A stretch of 64,000 nucleotides of DNA from Phocaeicola massiliensis B84634 = Timone 84634 = DSM 17679 = JCM 13223 (GCF_000382445.1 NZ_KB905472.1:122983-186982), one strand, 5' to 3'. Shown: positions 1-8,926, numbered from the stretch's first letter. Notes: a model not told the origin generated them from the sequence alone. Numbers and translations are program-made.

Positions 1-75
1 TACGACTTTCTATTAATTTATAAATATTCATGCAATAAAAGTTATGGATTGTACAAATATTGTCGGGAAAAGTCA

Positions 76-83
76 TATCTTTG
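76..83 (+). promoter_or_regulatory. -7 promoter element of the Lrp-family gene
   Basis: TATCTTTG matches the Bacteroidetes -7 consensus TAnnTTTG exactly and lies 21 nt before the ATG at 105. No convincing -33 TTTG is seen at the ideal distance. Because this box lies downstream of the in-frame TTG at 60, it decides the gene start. Confidence 0.6.
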
Positions 84-104
84 CAGAAAATTAAACTAAA
101 AAGA

Positions 105-581
105 ATGGGACATCATCAATTAGACAGTTTGGATGAGCAGATTTTGAAGTTGATAGCCGATAATGCTCGTATTCCGTTTCTGGAAGTTGCCCGTGCGTGC
201 AATGTGTCGGGTGCGGCTATTCACCAGCGCATTCAGAAACTGACCAACTTAGGTATTCTGAAAGGTTCGGAGTATGTTATCGACCCGGAGAAGATAGGTT
301 ATGAAACATGTGCATACATTGGTCTTTATTTAAAGGATCCCGAACAGTTTGACTCTGTCACGGAAGCGTTGAAAAAGATTCCGGAAGTCGTGGAATGTCA
401 CTTCACTACCGGGCAGTATGATATGTTTATCAAGATATATGCCAAGAACAATCATCATTTGCTTAGCATTATCCATGATAAACTTCAGCCGCTTGGCTTG
501 GCTCGTTCGGAGACCATTATTTCTTTCAACGAAGCGATTAAAAGACAAATGCCTATTTTGAATTTGGCAGACGAGGATTAA
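105..581 (+). CDS. Lrp/AsnC-family transcriptional regulator
   Basis: This is a 158-residue DNA-binding regulator of the Lrp/AsnC (feast/famine) family. The N-terminal helix-turn-helix covers about residues 5-60, with LDEQILKLIADNAR followed by the recognition-helix region VSGAAIHQRIQKL. The C-terminal RAM-type ligand and oligomerisation domain covers about 70-150 and includes the TTGQYDMFIKIYA strand typical of the family. Members bind amino acids or other small effectors and act as dimers to octamers; the effector here cannot be read from sequence. The reading frame is open back to a TTG at 60, but the -7 box at 76-83 makes the ATG at 105 the likely start. It converges on folA with a 9-nt gap. 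Confidence 0.9.
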   Translation: MGHHQLDSLDEQILKLIADNARIPFLEVARACNVSGAAIHQRIQKLTNLGILKGSEYVIDPEKIGYETCAYIGLYLKDPEQFDSVTEALKKIPEVVECHFTTGQYDMFIKIYAKNNHHLLSIIHDKLQPLGLARSETIISFNEAIKRQMPILNLADED

Positions 582-590
582 TATTTTGTT

Positions 591-1085
591 TTATCTTCGT
601 TCGTAGTTGATGAAGCTATAAGGGTAGAGATGTTTCTCATCGGTATGATGGTCTTCTCTACCTGTTTCTTTCCATACTTTTTCATCTATTTCAGGGAAAA
701 AGGCATCTGCCTGCTTGCCGGTGTCATGCACCAATGTGATATATAAACGGTGAGTCAGTGGCAGTGCTTCCTTATACACACTGGCACCTCCCATGATAAA
801 GATTTCCTCTTCGGCATTACAATGAGCCAGGGCCTCCTCCAAAGAGGTGAAACATTCGGCACCTGCACAGACCAATCCGTCCTGACGTGATAAAACGATA
901 TTCCGGCGGTTGGGCAATGCACCTTTGGGCAGTGAATCAAAGGTCTTTCGTCCCATGATAACAGTGTGTCCGGTGGTGAGTGCCTTAAAGCGCTTCAAGT
1001 CGTTGGGCAACCAGTATAATAATTGATTGTCCTTTCCGATGCCATTGTTTTTTGCGATGGCCACTATGATAGACAGGTTATTCAT
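591..1085 (-). CDS. folA: dihydrofolate reductase
   Basis: This 164-residue enzyme reduces dihydrofolate to tetrahydrofolate with NADPH in the cytoplasm. The DHFR landmarks are in order: the N-terminal strand LSIIVAIAKNNGIGKDNQLLYWLPNDLKRFK (Met20-loop region, with the folate-binding acidic residue here in LPNDLKRFK), the NADPH-binding TVIMGRKTFDSLP, NRRNIVLSR, and the later EEIFIMGGASVYKEAL segment. The length is normal for a chromosomal DHFR. It starts 20 nt after the stop of thyA, whose reaction makes its substrate, so the two are almost certainly co-transcribed. Confidence 0.96.
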   Translation of the reverse strand: MNNLSIIVAIAKNNGIGKDNQLLYWLPNDLKRFKALTTGHTVIMGRKTFDSLPKGALPNRRNIVLSRQDGLVCAGAECFTSLEEALAHCNAEEEIFIMGGASVYKEALPLTHRLYITLVHDTGKQADAFFPEIDEKVWKETGREDHHTDEKHLYPYSFINYERR

Positions 1086-1105
1086 CTTTTTGAGGTATTA
1101 CAGTG

Positions 1106-1900
1106 TTAAACAGATACTTTTCCGGCAATGTGAGGCCACGGGTCGTAATTCACCAGCTCGAAGTCTTCGTATTTGAAGCTGAATATATCCTTTACGTCAG
1201 GATTAATTTTCATTTGGGGGAGTGGACGCGGCTCACGGGTGAGCTGCAATTTTACTTGTTCCAAGTGATTCAGATAAATATGTGTATCTCCCAGCGTGTG
1301 GACAAAATCACCCGCTTTGAGTCCGGTGACTTGTGCCATCATTTGCAACAGCAGGGCATATGAGGCGATATTGAAGGGTACTCCGAGGAATGTGTCGGCA
1401 CTGCGCTGATACAGTTGAAGACTTAAACGTCCGTCGGCCACATAGAACTGAAAGAAGGCATGGCAGGGGGGGAGATTCATATTGCCCAAGTCGGCTACAT
1501 TCCATGCGCTGACAATGATACGCCGTGAATCAGGATTATGTTTGATAGTCTCCACGGCTTCGCTGATTTGGTCGATGAATCCGCCTTTATAGTCAGGCCA
1601 CGAGCGCCATTGGTAGCCATAGATATGTCCCAAGTCACCGTTTTCGTCCGCCCATTCGTTCCAGATTCGCACTCCGTTGTCTTGCAGGTATTTCACGTTG
1701 GTATCTCCTTGCAGGAACCAAAGCAGTTCGTGTATGATGGATTTGAGATGTAACTTCTTGGTAGTGATACAGGGAAAGCCTTCTTCGAGGTTAAAGCGCA
1801 TTTGATGGCCAAACACGCTGATGGTTCCCGTACCGGTGCGGTCTTCTTTATGGACACCTTCGGTCAGGATGCGGTTTAACAGGTTTAAATATTGTTTCAT
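1106..1900 (-). CDS. thyA: thymidylate synthase (ThyA type)
   Basis: This 264-residue enzyme methylates dUMP to dTMP using methylenetetrahydrofolate, releasing dihydrofolate. Length and motifs are those of the classical Thy[17 protein letters not shown] near the N terminus, the catalytic cysteine in [12 protein letters not shown], the substrate-binding [24 protein letters not shown], and the C-terminal HIAGKVSV. It is the first gene of a thyA-folA operon and has its own upstream promoter element at 1926-1933. Having ThyA rather than ThyX fits the pairing with a DHFR that recycles dihydrofolate. Confidence 0.97.
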   Translation of the reverse strand: MKQYLNLLNRILTEGVHKEDRTGTGTISVFGHQMRFNLEEGFPCITTKKLHLKSIIHELLWFLQGDTNVKYLQDNGVRIWNEWADENGDLGHIYGYQWRSWPDYKGGFIDQISEAVETIKHNPDSRRIIVSAWNVADLGNMNLPPCHAFFQFYVADGRLSLQLYQRSADTFLGVPFNIASYALLLQMMAQVTGLKAGDFVHTLGDTHIYLNHLEQVKLQLTREPRPLPQMKINPDVKDIFSFKYEDFELVNYDPWPHIAGKVSV

Positions 1901-1925
1901 CTTCGGATTTTCATTTTACAGACTG

Positions 1926-1933
1926 CAAAAGTA
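1926..1933 (-). promoter_or_regulatory. -7 promoter element of thyA-folA
   Basis: On the minus strand the box reads TACTTTTG, matching TAnnTTTG. It lies 25 nt upstream of the thyA ATG and falls between thyA and the sigma-factor operon, so it marks the head of the thyA-folA transcript. No clear -33 element was identified. Confidence 0.55.
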
Positions 1934-1939
1934 CACAAT

Positions 1940-2266
1940 TTATCGGAAACTGGCTACTCGTTGGACACCTATAATGATGACCACCACCGTAGCAATAGCC
2001 AATGAAATGAAGTTTGTGTTGCTCATCAGATTGTAAGATTGCGAAGTGATGACTTCTACAATGACACCGAACAAGAAATTGAAACCGTCAAACACATAGA
2101 ACAGTATGCAGCAAAGCACGGTACAGACTGTAGTGAGTACATCGGACATCCATTTGGCATGTTCGGGCAGCTGCCGTATCACTCGGCGTGAGAATCCGTT
2201 GTCTTCTATTTCATGCTTGTTGGCATGCATGAATTGGCTAATCAATTTATCATCATTTTCCATCAT
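1940..2266 (-). CDS. small two-helix membrane protein at the end of a sigma-factor operon (DUF5056-like)
   Basis: This 108-residue protein has a charged cytoplasmic-looking N terminus (MENDDKLISQFMHANKHEIEDNGFSRRVIRQLP) followed by two hydrophobic segments at about residues 43-70 and 85-104. The N-terminal pattern resembles a small Bacteroides family annotated DUF5056; that assignment is from memory and was not searched. Its start overlaps the end of the ECF sigma-factor gene by 14 nt, implying translational coupling. The position and topology (soluble N terminus plus membrane helices) are those expected of an anti-sigma factor, but no zinc-type HxxxCxxC motif is present, so that role is an inference. 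An adjacent Met (codon 2) is an equivalent start. Confidence 0.75.
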   Translation of the reverse strand: MMENDDKLISQFMHANKHEIEDNGFSRRVIRQLPEHAKWMSDVLTTVCTVLCCILFYVFDGFNFLFGVIVEVITSQSYNLMSNTNFISLAIATVVVIIIGVQRVASFR

Positions 2267-2798
2267 AACCGTTCTGTTTTAAGAAGTTAGAAAGTTTTTC
2301 TTTTCCACGCGAGAGGTGGGATTTGACAGTTCCGGCAGGCATACCGGTTACTATCGCTATTTTTTCTATCGGCAGGTCCTCCATAAAGAACAGAGTGATG
2401 CATGTTCGCTCTGCCTCTTTCAGTCGGCTCAATCCCCGATATATGTCCATTTGCTCGCCTACCTTGGTTTGTTCCACTTGGCAGGAGGCATCTATTTCCC
2501 GCTCTTCCAGTCCCGAAGTCTCTTTCTTGCCGCGAATATAGTCATAAAATACATTATAGGCAATACGATAAAGCCAGGTGGAGAAGCTGGAGAGGTTTTT
2601 GAATGAGCTCAGATTGGTGTATGCCTTCAAGAAAGTTTCCTGTGCCAAGTCATCGCTCAGTTCTTCATCGCCCAATGTCTGGTGGAGGAAGAAACGGCGC
2701 ACGGGCGATTGATACTTTTTGACCAAAGTATCAAACGCCCGGGTGTTTTTGAAGACCACCACTTGTGCTACCAACGATATGTCGTTGAGCTGCCCCAT
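2253..2798 (-). CDS. ECF-type RNA polymerase sigma factor
   Basis: This 181-residue group-4 sigma factor consists of region 2 (about 25-95, with the core-binding and -10 recognition signature DDLAQETFLKAYTNL and STWLYRIAYNVFYDYIR) and region 4 (about 125-175, helix-turn-helix LPIEKIAIVTGMPAGTVKSHLSRGKEKL). Regions 1 and 3 are absent, as is normal for ECF factors. It lies 3 nt after the DUF6249-like membrane gene and overlaps the following small membrane gene, so three genes form one operon. The target regulon cannot be read from this window; the operon promoter region upstream of 3431 has no obvious autoregulatory box. Confidence 0.93.
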   Translation of the reverse strand: MGQLNDISLVAQVVVFKNTRAFDTLVKKYQSPVRRFFLHQTLGDEELSDDLAQETFLKAYTNLSSFKNLSSFSTWLYRIAYNVFYDYIRGKKETSGLEEREIDASCQVEQTKVGEQMDIYRGLSRLKEAERTCITLFFMEDLPIEKIAIVTGMPAGTVKSHLSRGKEKLSNFLKQNGYDGK

Positions 2799-2801
2799 TC
2801 T

Positions 2802-3431
2802 TTATTGTTCGTTGTGTGGAGTGTCTTCGTGTCCGTCACCGCTCATCCGGGTAGGGGAGGAGCCGTCTTTTTTTTGTTTGCGGGGAGTGGTGGTATAAGC
2901 AATCAGCACTTGTCCTATTCCCATACAGAAGATAAGGAAACCGATAGCGGCCAGTCCTTTGACACCGGTCATAACCCATAGGAAAACTCCCAGTCCGATA
3001 CCTAAAAAGATATGGGTAATCCCTTTGGTCATAATCTCGTTGTTGCGGTTTCTCTCATTGAAGAGTTCCTGCGGAATGCTGTGCCCTGCAGCGAGTGCTT
3101 CGGCTGCCAGCTTGTATTTGGCTTGTTTATTCTTATATCGGAACCATAGTGTGATAGCGACGATGAACAGCGGCAGTCCGAATATCATAATGACGGAAAT
3201 CAGTACAATAATCCCACCCATATCGTTTGACATGTTGTCTCCGAAGAAACTGAAATTGGTATTTGAATGGGCATCGGTCGGGGCATAAGCATCCGCATCG
3301 CTAAGTTCACTTATCACTACAGTATCCATTCGTGTACTGTCACCGGCCGAAGGAACCAGTTTTATTTTTTCTGCTGAAGCCGTCAGGCTGTATCCAATCA
3401 GGAAGGCAAAGATTAAAAAAAGCTGTTTCAT
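2802..3431 (-). CDS. DUF6249-like membrane protein, first gene of the sigma-factor operon
   Basis: This 209-residue protein has an N-terminal signal peptide (about 1-20, LFLIFAFLIGYSLTASA), a short periplasmic stretch to about residue 70, a membrane helix at about 73-95, a basic cytoplasmic segment KNKQAKYKLAAEALAAGH, and a helical hairpin at about 135-175. It ends in a hydrophilic tail. The arrangement resembles the DUF6249 family found beside sigma factors in Bacteroidetes; no biochemical function is known to me. It is separated from the sigma gene by only 3 nt, so it is probably part of the same signalling unit. Confidence 0.82.
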   Translation of the reverse strand: MKQLFLIFAFLIGYSLTASAEKIKLVPSAGDSTRMDTVVISELSDADAYAPTDAHSNTNFSFFGDNMSNDMGGIIVLISVIMIFGLPLFIVAITLWFRYKNKQAKYKLAAEALAAGHSIPQELFNERNRNNEIMTKGITHIFLGIGLGVFLWVMTGVKGLAAIGFLIFCMGIGQVLIAYTTTPRKQKKDGSSPTRMSGDGHEDTPHNEQ

Positions 3432-3686
3432 ACGTTTTATCTGTTTATTATTATTTTCTATAAGTTAGACGGAAGATGACTTCCTTTTGGTTGCAAATAG
3501 ACGAAATATTTTTCATAAAACAGAGAAAAAGGTGGTATTTCCTTTGTCAGGACGCCATCAGCCTGCCGCTTGGAGCCTTGCAACAGAAATGAAACCTGAT
3601 TGTTACAAAACCTTTAATGCAGTGTAACTCCCACGCAATCCGGTTCATCTACTTTTGCGGCAGATTTATAACGCATAAAAAAATAT
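3432..3686. other. divergent intergenic region with a spaced dyad before the TonB-receptor gene
   Basis: This 255-nt region separates the minus-strand sigma operon from the plus-strand receptor gene. It holds a -7 box for the receptor (3650-3657) and, 22 nt upstream of that box, an inverted repeat GTTACA (3602-3607) and TGTAAC (3623-3628) separated by 15 nt that could be an operator. No TAnnTTTG box facing the sigma operon was found. Confidence 0.45.
3650..3657 (+). promoter_or_regulatory. -7 promoter element of the TonB-receptor/phosphatase operon
   Basis: TACTTTTG matches TAnnTTTG and lies 29 nt before the receptor ATG. The dyad GTTACA/TGTAAC ends 22 nt upstream of it, where a repressor or activator could act. 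Confidence 0.55.
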
Positions 3687-6455
3687 ATGAAAAAGGTTAT
3701 TAGATTAGTCTCTTGTATGCTGCTGACAGCAGGTATTTGTGGAAATGCTTTTGCAGGGAACAATGAAACGGTGGTAAAACAAGGTGCCATTCGCGGACGT
3801 GTGATAGACAACGGCAAACAAACGCTTCCGGGAGCTTCTATTTTTATTGAGAATCTGAAAACAGGAGTGATTAGTGACGTGAACGGTTTTTATACCTTAC
3901 CTAATCTGAAACCGGGTACTTATACCGTGAAGGTAACTTATGTGGGCTATAGCCCTATCGAAATGAACATCACAGTTCCCGAAGGCAAGACATTGGAGAA
4001 GGATATTGTGATGAGTGAAGGACTGGAGTTACAAGCTGTGCAGGTAAAAGGGGCTTTTCAAGGACAGAAGAAAGCTATCAATACGCAAAAAAACAATATG
4101 GGAATCACCAATGTGGTGTCGGCCGACCAGGTAGGCAAGTTCCCGGATTCGAATATCGGTGATGCATTGAAGCGTATCAGTGGTATCAATGTGCAATACG
4201 ACCAGGGAGAAGCCCGTTTCGGACAGGTACGCGGTACGAGCGCCGATTTGAGTTCCGTTACCATCAACGGTAATCGTGTTCCTTCTGCCGAAGGGGATAC
4301 GCGCAACGTGCAGCTTGACCTGATTCCGGCAGATATGATTCAGACCATCGAAGTAAGTAAGGTCGTTACACCTGATATGGACGGTGATGCTATCGGTGGC
4401 TCTATCAATTTGGTGACTAAGAATTCTCCTTATAAACGTACTATCAATGCGACAGCAGGAAGCGGTTATAACTGGATTAGTGAGAAAGCCCAACTGAACT
4501 TAGGATTCACTTATGGTGACCGTTTCTTTCATGACAGGCTGGGAATGTTGCTTTCTGCTTCTTATCAAAATGCTCCTTCGGGTTCTTATGATACCGAGTT
4601 TATGTGGGAAAAAAGCGAAGACGGAAAGGCGTATGTCAATGATTACCAGATGCGTCAATACTTTGTTACCCGTGAGCGCCAAAGTTATTCGGCAGCATTT
4701 GATTTCGATATCAATGAGAACCATAAATTGACTTTCAAAGGTATTTTCAATAACCGTAACGACTGGGAAAACCGTTACCGCACGACTATAAAGGATTTGG
4801 ATGAGAACGGAAAGGGAACTGTCCGTATTCAGACTAAAGCCGGTACACCCGATAACCGTAATGCCCGTTTGGAACGTCAGCGCACTATGGATTTTGCTTT
4901 GGGCGGTGAACATTTGTGGGGAGCTATCGGTATGGACTGGAACGCCAGTTATGCCAAAGCTACGGAAGAACGTCCGAATGAACGTTATCTCGATTTTCAG
5001 TTAAAGAAGCAGCAGTTTGATATGGATTTGAGTGATGAACGGCAACCGTTTGCTACTCCTCAATCGGGTTCTACCCTGACGTTGAGTGATAAATTCAGCT
5101 TAAAGGAACTGACCGAGCAACAGGAGGATATAAAAGAAGAAGACTTGAAGTTCTCTACCAACTTCAAGGCAACGCTGAATAATGGTGCCAAACTGAAGTT
5201 CGGAGCGAAAGTGGTGCGTAAAACCAAAGAAAAAGAAATAGACTTTTATGAATATACACCGATAGATGAGGATGCCTTTATGGAAAACAGTCTGCGGAAT
5301 ATAGTCGACCAAAGTACAGATAAGTTTATGCCGGACAATAAATATCAGGTAGGTTCGTTTGCTGGTAAAGAGTATATCGGCGGATTGAATCTGAATGACC
5401 CTTCACAGTTCGAAAAGGAGCAGGTGCAGGCAGAATTGGCGGAGAACTTTGAAGCGCGTGAGACTGTCAGTTCGGGTTATGTACGTTTCGATCATCGGTT
5501 CAGCCGTGACATCAGCCTGATGGCAGGATTGCGTTTGGAACATACTTCTCTTCGATATACCGGGCGCAACTATGACGATGAAACGGACCAGACCACTAAG
5601 ACCGACCGTATGACCAACAGCTACGTGAACTTCCTTCCTTCTCTCTTGGTGAAATGGGATGTAAATGATGATTTCAAGATTCGCGGTTCGTACACACAAA
5701 CTTTGAGCCGGCCCAAATATTCGGCTTTGGTTCCGAGTGTGAATATTAACCGTGGCGACAACGAGATAAAGATTGGTAACTCAGACTTGAAACCGACTCT
5801 CTCTTATAATTTCGATTTGAGTGCGGATTATTATTTCAAGAGTATCGGTTTGGTGAGTGCAGGATTCTTTTATAAGAAGATAGATGACTTCATTGTCGAT
5901 CAGGTGCTGACCAACTATGAATATCAAGGCACAGAATATACTCGTTTCACTCAGCCTAAAAATGCCGGAAACGCTAATCTGTGGGGATTGGAGTTTTCTT
6001 ATCAGCGTGATTTCGGTTTCATCGCTCCGGCATTGAAATGTGTAGGTTTCTACGGAACATATACATATACCCACTCACGTGTAGAAGACTTTAACTTTGA
6101 AGGTCGCGAAAACGAAAGCGGACTGAGTCTGCCGGGGTCTCCTGAACACACTGCCAATGCTTCTCTCTATTTTGAAAAAGGAGGGTTGAATGTACGCTTA
6201 AGCTATAACCATGCATCCAGCTTTATCGATGAAATGGGACCGAGCACATTTTATGACAGATTCTATGATGCTGTGAATTATATGGATGTAAATGCCAGCT
6301 ATACTTTTGGCAGAAAGGTGAAAATGACGTTCTATGCCGAAGCAAACAATTTATTGAACCAGCCGCTTCGTTACTATCAGGGAATGAAAGACCGGACAAT
6401 GCAGGCCGAATATTATGGAGTGAAAGTAAATGCAGGTTTTAAAGTAAGTTTTTAA
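3687..6455 (+). CDS. TonB-dependent outer-membrane receptor with N-terminal carboxypeptidase-regulatory-like domain
   Basis: This 922-residue outer-membrane receptor starts with a signal peptide (1-24, cleaved after GNAFA). A carboxypeptidase-regulatory-like beta-sandwich follows (about 33-112, IRGRVIDNGKQTLPGASIF). The plug domain (about 135-235) includes FPDSNIGDALKRISGI and VRGTSADLSSVTINGNRVP. The 22-strand barrel ends in Phe (VNAGFKVSF). The plug resembles the TonB-Xanth-Caul receptor group rather than SusC, and there is no SusD partner, so a polysaccharide role is not indicated. A secreted phosphatase gene begins 4 nt downstream, suggesting a substrate related to phosphate or phosphoesters (inference). 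TonB-box and substrate residues cannot be assigned. Confidence 0.93.
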   Translation: MKKVIRLVSCMLLTAGICGNAFAGNNETVVKQGAIRGRVIDNGKQTLPGASIFIENLKTGVISDVNGFYTLPNLKPGTYTVKVTYVGYSPIEMNITVPEGKTLEKDIVMSEGLELQAVQVKGAFQGQKKAINTQKNNMGITNVVSADQVGKFPDSNIGDALKRISGINVQYDQGEARFGQVRGTSADLSSVTINGNRVPSAEGDTRNVQLDLIPADMIQTIEVSKVVTPDMDGDAIGGSINLVTKNSPYKRTINATAGSGYNWISEKAQLNLGFTYGDRFFHDRLGMLLSASYQNAPSGSYDTEFMWEKSEDGKAYVNDYQMRQYFVTRERQSYSAAFDFDINENHKLTFKGIFNNRNDWENRYRTTIKDLDENGKGTVRIQTKAGTPDNRNARLERQRTMDFALGGEHLWGAIGMDWNASYAKATEERPNERYLDFQLKKQQFDMDLSDERQPFATPQSGSTLTLSDKFSLKELTEQQEDIKEEDLKFSTNFKATLNNGAKLKFGAKVVRKTKEKEIDFYEYTPIDEDAFMENSLRNIVDQSTDKFMPDNKYQVGSFAGKEYIGGLNLNDPSQFEKEQVQAELAENFEARETVSSGYVRFDHRFSRDISLMAGLRLEHTSLRYTGRNYDDETDQTTKTDRMTNSYVNFLPSLLVKWDVNDDFKIRGSYTQTLSRPKYSALVPSVNINRGDNEIKIGNSDLKPTLSYNFDLSADYYFKSIGLVSAGFFYKKIDDFIVDQVLTNYEYQGTEYTRFTQPKNAGNANLWGLEFSYQRDFGFIAPALKCVGFYGTYTYTHSRVEDFNFEGRENESGLSLPGSPEHTANASLYFEKGGLNVRLSYNHASSFIDEMGPSTFYDRFYDAVNYMDVNASYTFGRKVKMTFYAEANNLLNQPLRYYQGMKDRTMQAEYYGVKVNAGFKVSF

Positions 6456-6459
6456 ATAA

Positions 6460-7440
6460 ATGAATAATATGAATATGTTGAAGATGATAGGAAAAATAAA
6501 AGAAGTATTGACATGGGTGTGGATTGCCGTTATCGGTACGGCTATCTGTGTGAATGTATGCGCTCAGACTCCGCAGGAGTGGAAGGGGCTGGAAAGACAA
6601 CTGAATTTCTATATGGCTAATGATTTGGGAAGAAACGGTTATTATGACCAGAAACCTATTGCCGAGTTAATGGGCGAAATGGCTGATGCAATCGGTCCCG
6701 AATGTGTGTTTGCTGCCGGTGACGTACATCACTTTGAGGGGGTACGCAGTGTGAATGATCCGCTTTGGATGACTAACTATGAACTGATTTACAGCCATCC
6801 CGAGTTGATGATAGACTGGTTCCCGGTTTTGGGTAATCATGAGTATCGTGGGAATACACAGGCAGTATTGGATTATACGAACGTGAGTCGCCGTTGGTCA
6901 ATGCCGGACCGTTATTATACGAAAGTATTCGATAAAAAGGGAACAAGTGTTCGCTTTGTGATGATAGATACGGCTCCGTTGATTGACAAATACCGCAACG
7001 AAAGCACTACTTATCCGGATGCTTGCAAACAGGATATGGACAAGCAGCTTGCGTGGATTGACTCTGTGCTGACTGTTGCCAAAGAAGATTGGATAGTGGT
7101 GATCGGTCATCATCCCATTTATGCGGAGACTCCGAAAGACAACAGTGAACGCAGTGATATGCAGAAACGTCTGGACCCTATATTGCGTAAACATAAAGTG
7201 GATATCTATGCCTGCGGACATATTCATAACTTCCAGCATATTCGTGTGCCGGGCAGTGATATTGATTACGTGGTGAATACCTCTGCTTCTCTGAGTCGGA
7301 AGGTGAAGGCTGTGGAAGGCACACAGTTCTGTAGTCCCGAACCGGGCTTTTCTATCTTCACGGTAGATAAAAAAGAGTTGGATATGCACATGATCGACAA
7401 GACGGGAAAAGTAATTTATACGGTAAAACGTACGAAATAG
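6460..7440 (+). CDS. secreted metallophosphoesterase of the purple/tartrate-resistant acid phosphatase type
   Basis: This 326-residue protein has an N-terminal signal or anchor segment (about 18-36) and then a calcineurin-like phosphoesterase fold. The dinuclear-metal motifs are in order: ANDLGRNG (the family's GDxG, with Asn replacing Gly), FAAGDVHH, VLGNHEYRG, VIGHHPIYAE and CGHIHNFQH. Their spacing is that of acid phosphatase type 5. It should hydrolyse phosphomonoesters in the periplasm or at the surface. It is 4 nt from the receptor gene and clearly co-transcribed. Hydrolysis outside the inner membrane followed by receptor-mediated uptake is a plausible joint role, but the substrate is unknown. 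Confidence 0.88.
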   Translation: MNNMNMLKMIGKIKEVLTWVWIAVIGTAICVNVCAQTPQEWKGLERQLNFYMANDLGRNGYYDQKPIAELMGEMADAIGPECVFAAGDVHHFEGVRSVNDPLWMTNYELIYSHPELMIDWFPVLGNHEYRGNTQAVLDYTNVSRRWSMPDRYYTKVFDKKGTSVRFVMIDTAPLIDKYRNESTTYPDACKQDMDKQLAWIDSVLTVAKEDWIVVIGHHPIYAETPKDNSERSDMQKRLDPILRKHKVDIYACGHIHNFQHIRVPGSDIDYVVNTSASLSRKVKAVEGTQFCSPEPGFSIFTVDKKELDMHMIDKTGKVIYTVKRTK

Positions 7441-7464
7441 ACTTAGCAATATGGGGAAAAAGAG

Positions 7465-7472
7465 TATATTTG
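7465..7472 (+). promoter_or_regulatory. -7 promoter element of the rRNA methyltransferase gene
   Basis: TATATTTG matches TAnnTTTG. It lies 11 nt before an ATG at 7484 and 23 nt before the ATG at 7496. With transcription starting several nucleotides downstream, the ATG at 7496 leaves a more reasonable leader. Confidence 0.6.
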
Positions 7473-7495
7473 CAGCATAATGTATGCTGACAACA

Positions 7496-8926
7496 ATGAA
7501 TTTACCATCTGATTTTTCCCAAAGAACCCATGAATTACTGGGTGATAATGATTATAGACAGTTGGAGGATGCCTTGCAGGACGAAGCGCCTGTGAGCATC
7601 CGTGTTAATAGTGCCAAATGTGATAAAGAGGTAAAAGGGGAGCGAGTTCCCTGGTCTGCCAATGGAATATATTTGGCAGAACGTCCGACTTTTACGTTTG
7701 ATCCTTTGTTTCATGCCGGATGCTATTATGTACAGGAGGCTTCTTCTATGTTTGTGGAACAGGTGTTGAAGACCTATGTCTCGTCTCCGGTAGTGATGCT
7801 CGACCTCTGTGCAGCACCGGGAGGTAAGTCCACTGCTGCACGGGCGGTATTGCCTGATGGCAGTTTGCTGGTAGCGAATGAAGTGATGCGCAACAGGGTG
7901 CAGATTTTAGCCGAGAATCTTATTAAATGGGGAAATACGGAAGTGGTAGTGACCAATAACGACCCTTCGGATTTTGCCGCTTTGCCGGGGATGTTTGATG
8001 TCGTTTTGACGGATGTACCCTGCTCGGGTGAAGGAATGTTTCGTAAAGATGCTGTGGCGGTAGAGGAGTGGAGTGCTGATAATGTGCAAATCTGCCGGCA
8101 GCGTCAACGCCGCATCTTGGCGGATGTGTGGACGGCATTGAAGCCGGGCGGTCTGCTTATTTACAGTACCTGTACGTATAATAGGGAGGAAGATGAAGAT
8201 AATGTAGCCTGGATAGCCCGCGAATTGGGAGCTGAAGTGCTGGAGGTACCTGTCCGGCCGGAATGGAATATTACCGGCAACTTGACCGAAGCGGATTTTC
8301 CGGTGTATCGCTTTTTACCTCATAAGACAAAAGGGGAAGGTTTCTTCTTGGCTGTACTTCGCAAGGATACCGAAGGAGGAGAAGAGGAAAGGACAGGAGA
8401 TTACCTGAAAGAGCATGCCGGCGGCAGAAAAGATAAAAAGAAGGGTGGAAGAGAGAAACAGCAGGTGATGACCGTTCCTAAAGAAGTAAAAGACTGGTTG
8501 CAGCACCCTGAAGACTATCAGTTCGAGGTGAAAGGTACCGGTATTGTTGCTTTTCCCAAAAAACATAGTGAAACGTATGCGCTGTTGCAACAGGTTTTAA
8601 AGGTCATTCATGCCGGTGTGACATTGGGCGAATTGAAGGGAAAAGATATTGTGCCCGATCATTCTCTGGCAATGACTATAGCAATGAGACAAGGAAAGTT
8701 TCTACAGGCTGAACTGAGTTATGAACAGGCTATCGGCTATTTGCGTAAAGAGGCTGTGGTTTTGGACTCTTCCATTCCCCGCGGTTATATATTGCTTACC
8801 TATAAAAAGATTCCGTTAGGCTTTGCCAAGAATATAGGCAATCGTGCCAACAATCTATATCCGCAAGAGTGGCGTATCCGTAGCGGTTATTTGCCGGATG
8901 TGCTTAGCATGGTGTGGGACGACTGA
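7496..8926 (+). CDS. RsmF/NOL1-NOP2-Sun-family RNA (cytosine-5) methyltransferase
   Basis: This S-adenosylmethionine-dependent enzyme makes 5-methylcytosine in rRNA. Visible motifs are the SAM-binding MLDLCAAPGGKST, the DVPCSGEGMFRKD motif with one catalytic Cys, and LIYSTCTYNREEDEDNV with the second catalytic Cys. The C-terminal third (about 300-475) looks like the RsmF-specific RNA-binding extension, joined by a basic, Gly-rich linker (GGRKDKKKGGREKQQ). The ATG at 7496 (MNLPSDFSQRT) is preferred over 7484 because of the promoter position. It is RsmF-like rather than RsmB-like, but the exact target base is not determinable. It converges on topB with a 16-nt gap and no visible terminator. Confidence 0.9.
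   Translation: MNLPSDFSQRTHELLGDNDYRQLEDALQDEAPVSIRVNSAKCDKEVKGERVPWSANGIYLAERPTFTFDPLFHAGCYYVQEASSMFVEQVLKTYVSSPVVMLDLCAAPGGKSTAARAVLPDGSLLVANEVMRNRVQILAENLIKWGNTEVVVTNNDPSDFAALPGMFDVVLTDVPCSGEGMFRKDAVAVEEWSADNVQICRQRQRRILADVWTALKPGGLLIYSTCTYNREEDEDNVAWIARELGAEVLEVPVRPEWNITGNLTEADFPVYRFLPHKTKGEGFFLAVLRKDTEGGEEERTGDYLKEHAGGRKDKKKGGREKQQVMTVPKEVKDWLQHPEDYQFEVKGTGIVAFPKKHSETYALLQQVLKVIHAGVTLGELKGKDIVPDHSLAMTIAMRQGKFLQAELSYEQAIGYLRKEAVVLDSSIPRGYILLTYKKIPLGFAKNIGNRANNLYPQEWRIRSGYLPDVLSMVWDD

Noticed and set aside
60..104. Extended N terminus of the Lrp-family regulator from TTG at 60
   Set aside because: The -7 box at 76-83 lies inside the extension, and the conserved domain starts right after the ATG at 105.
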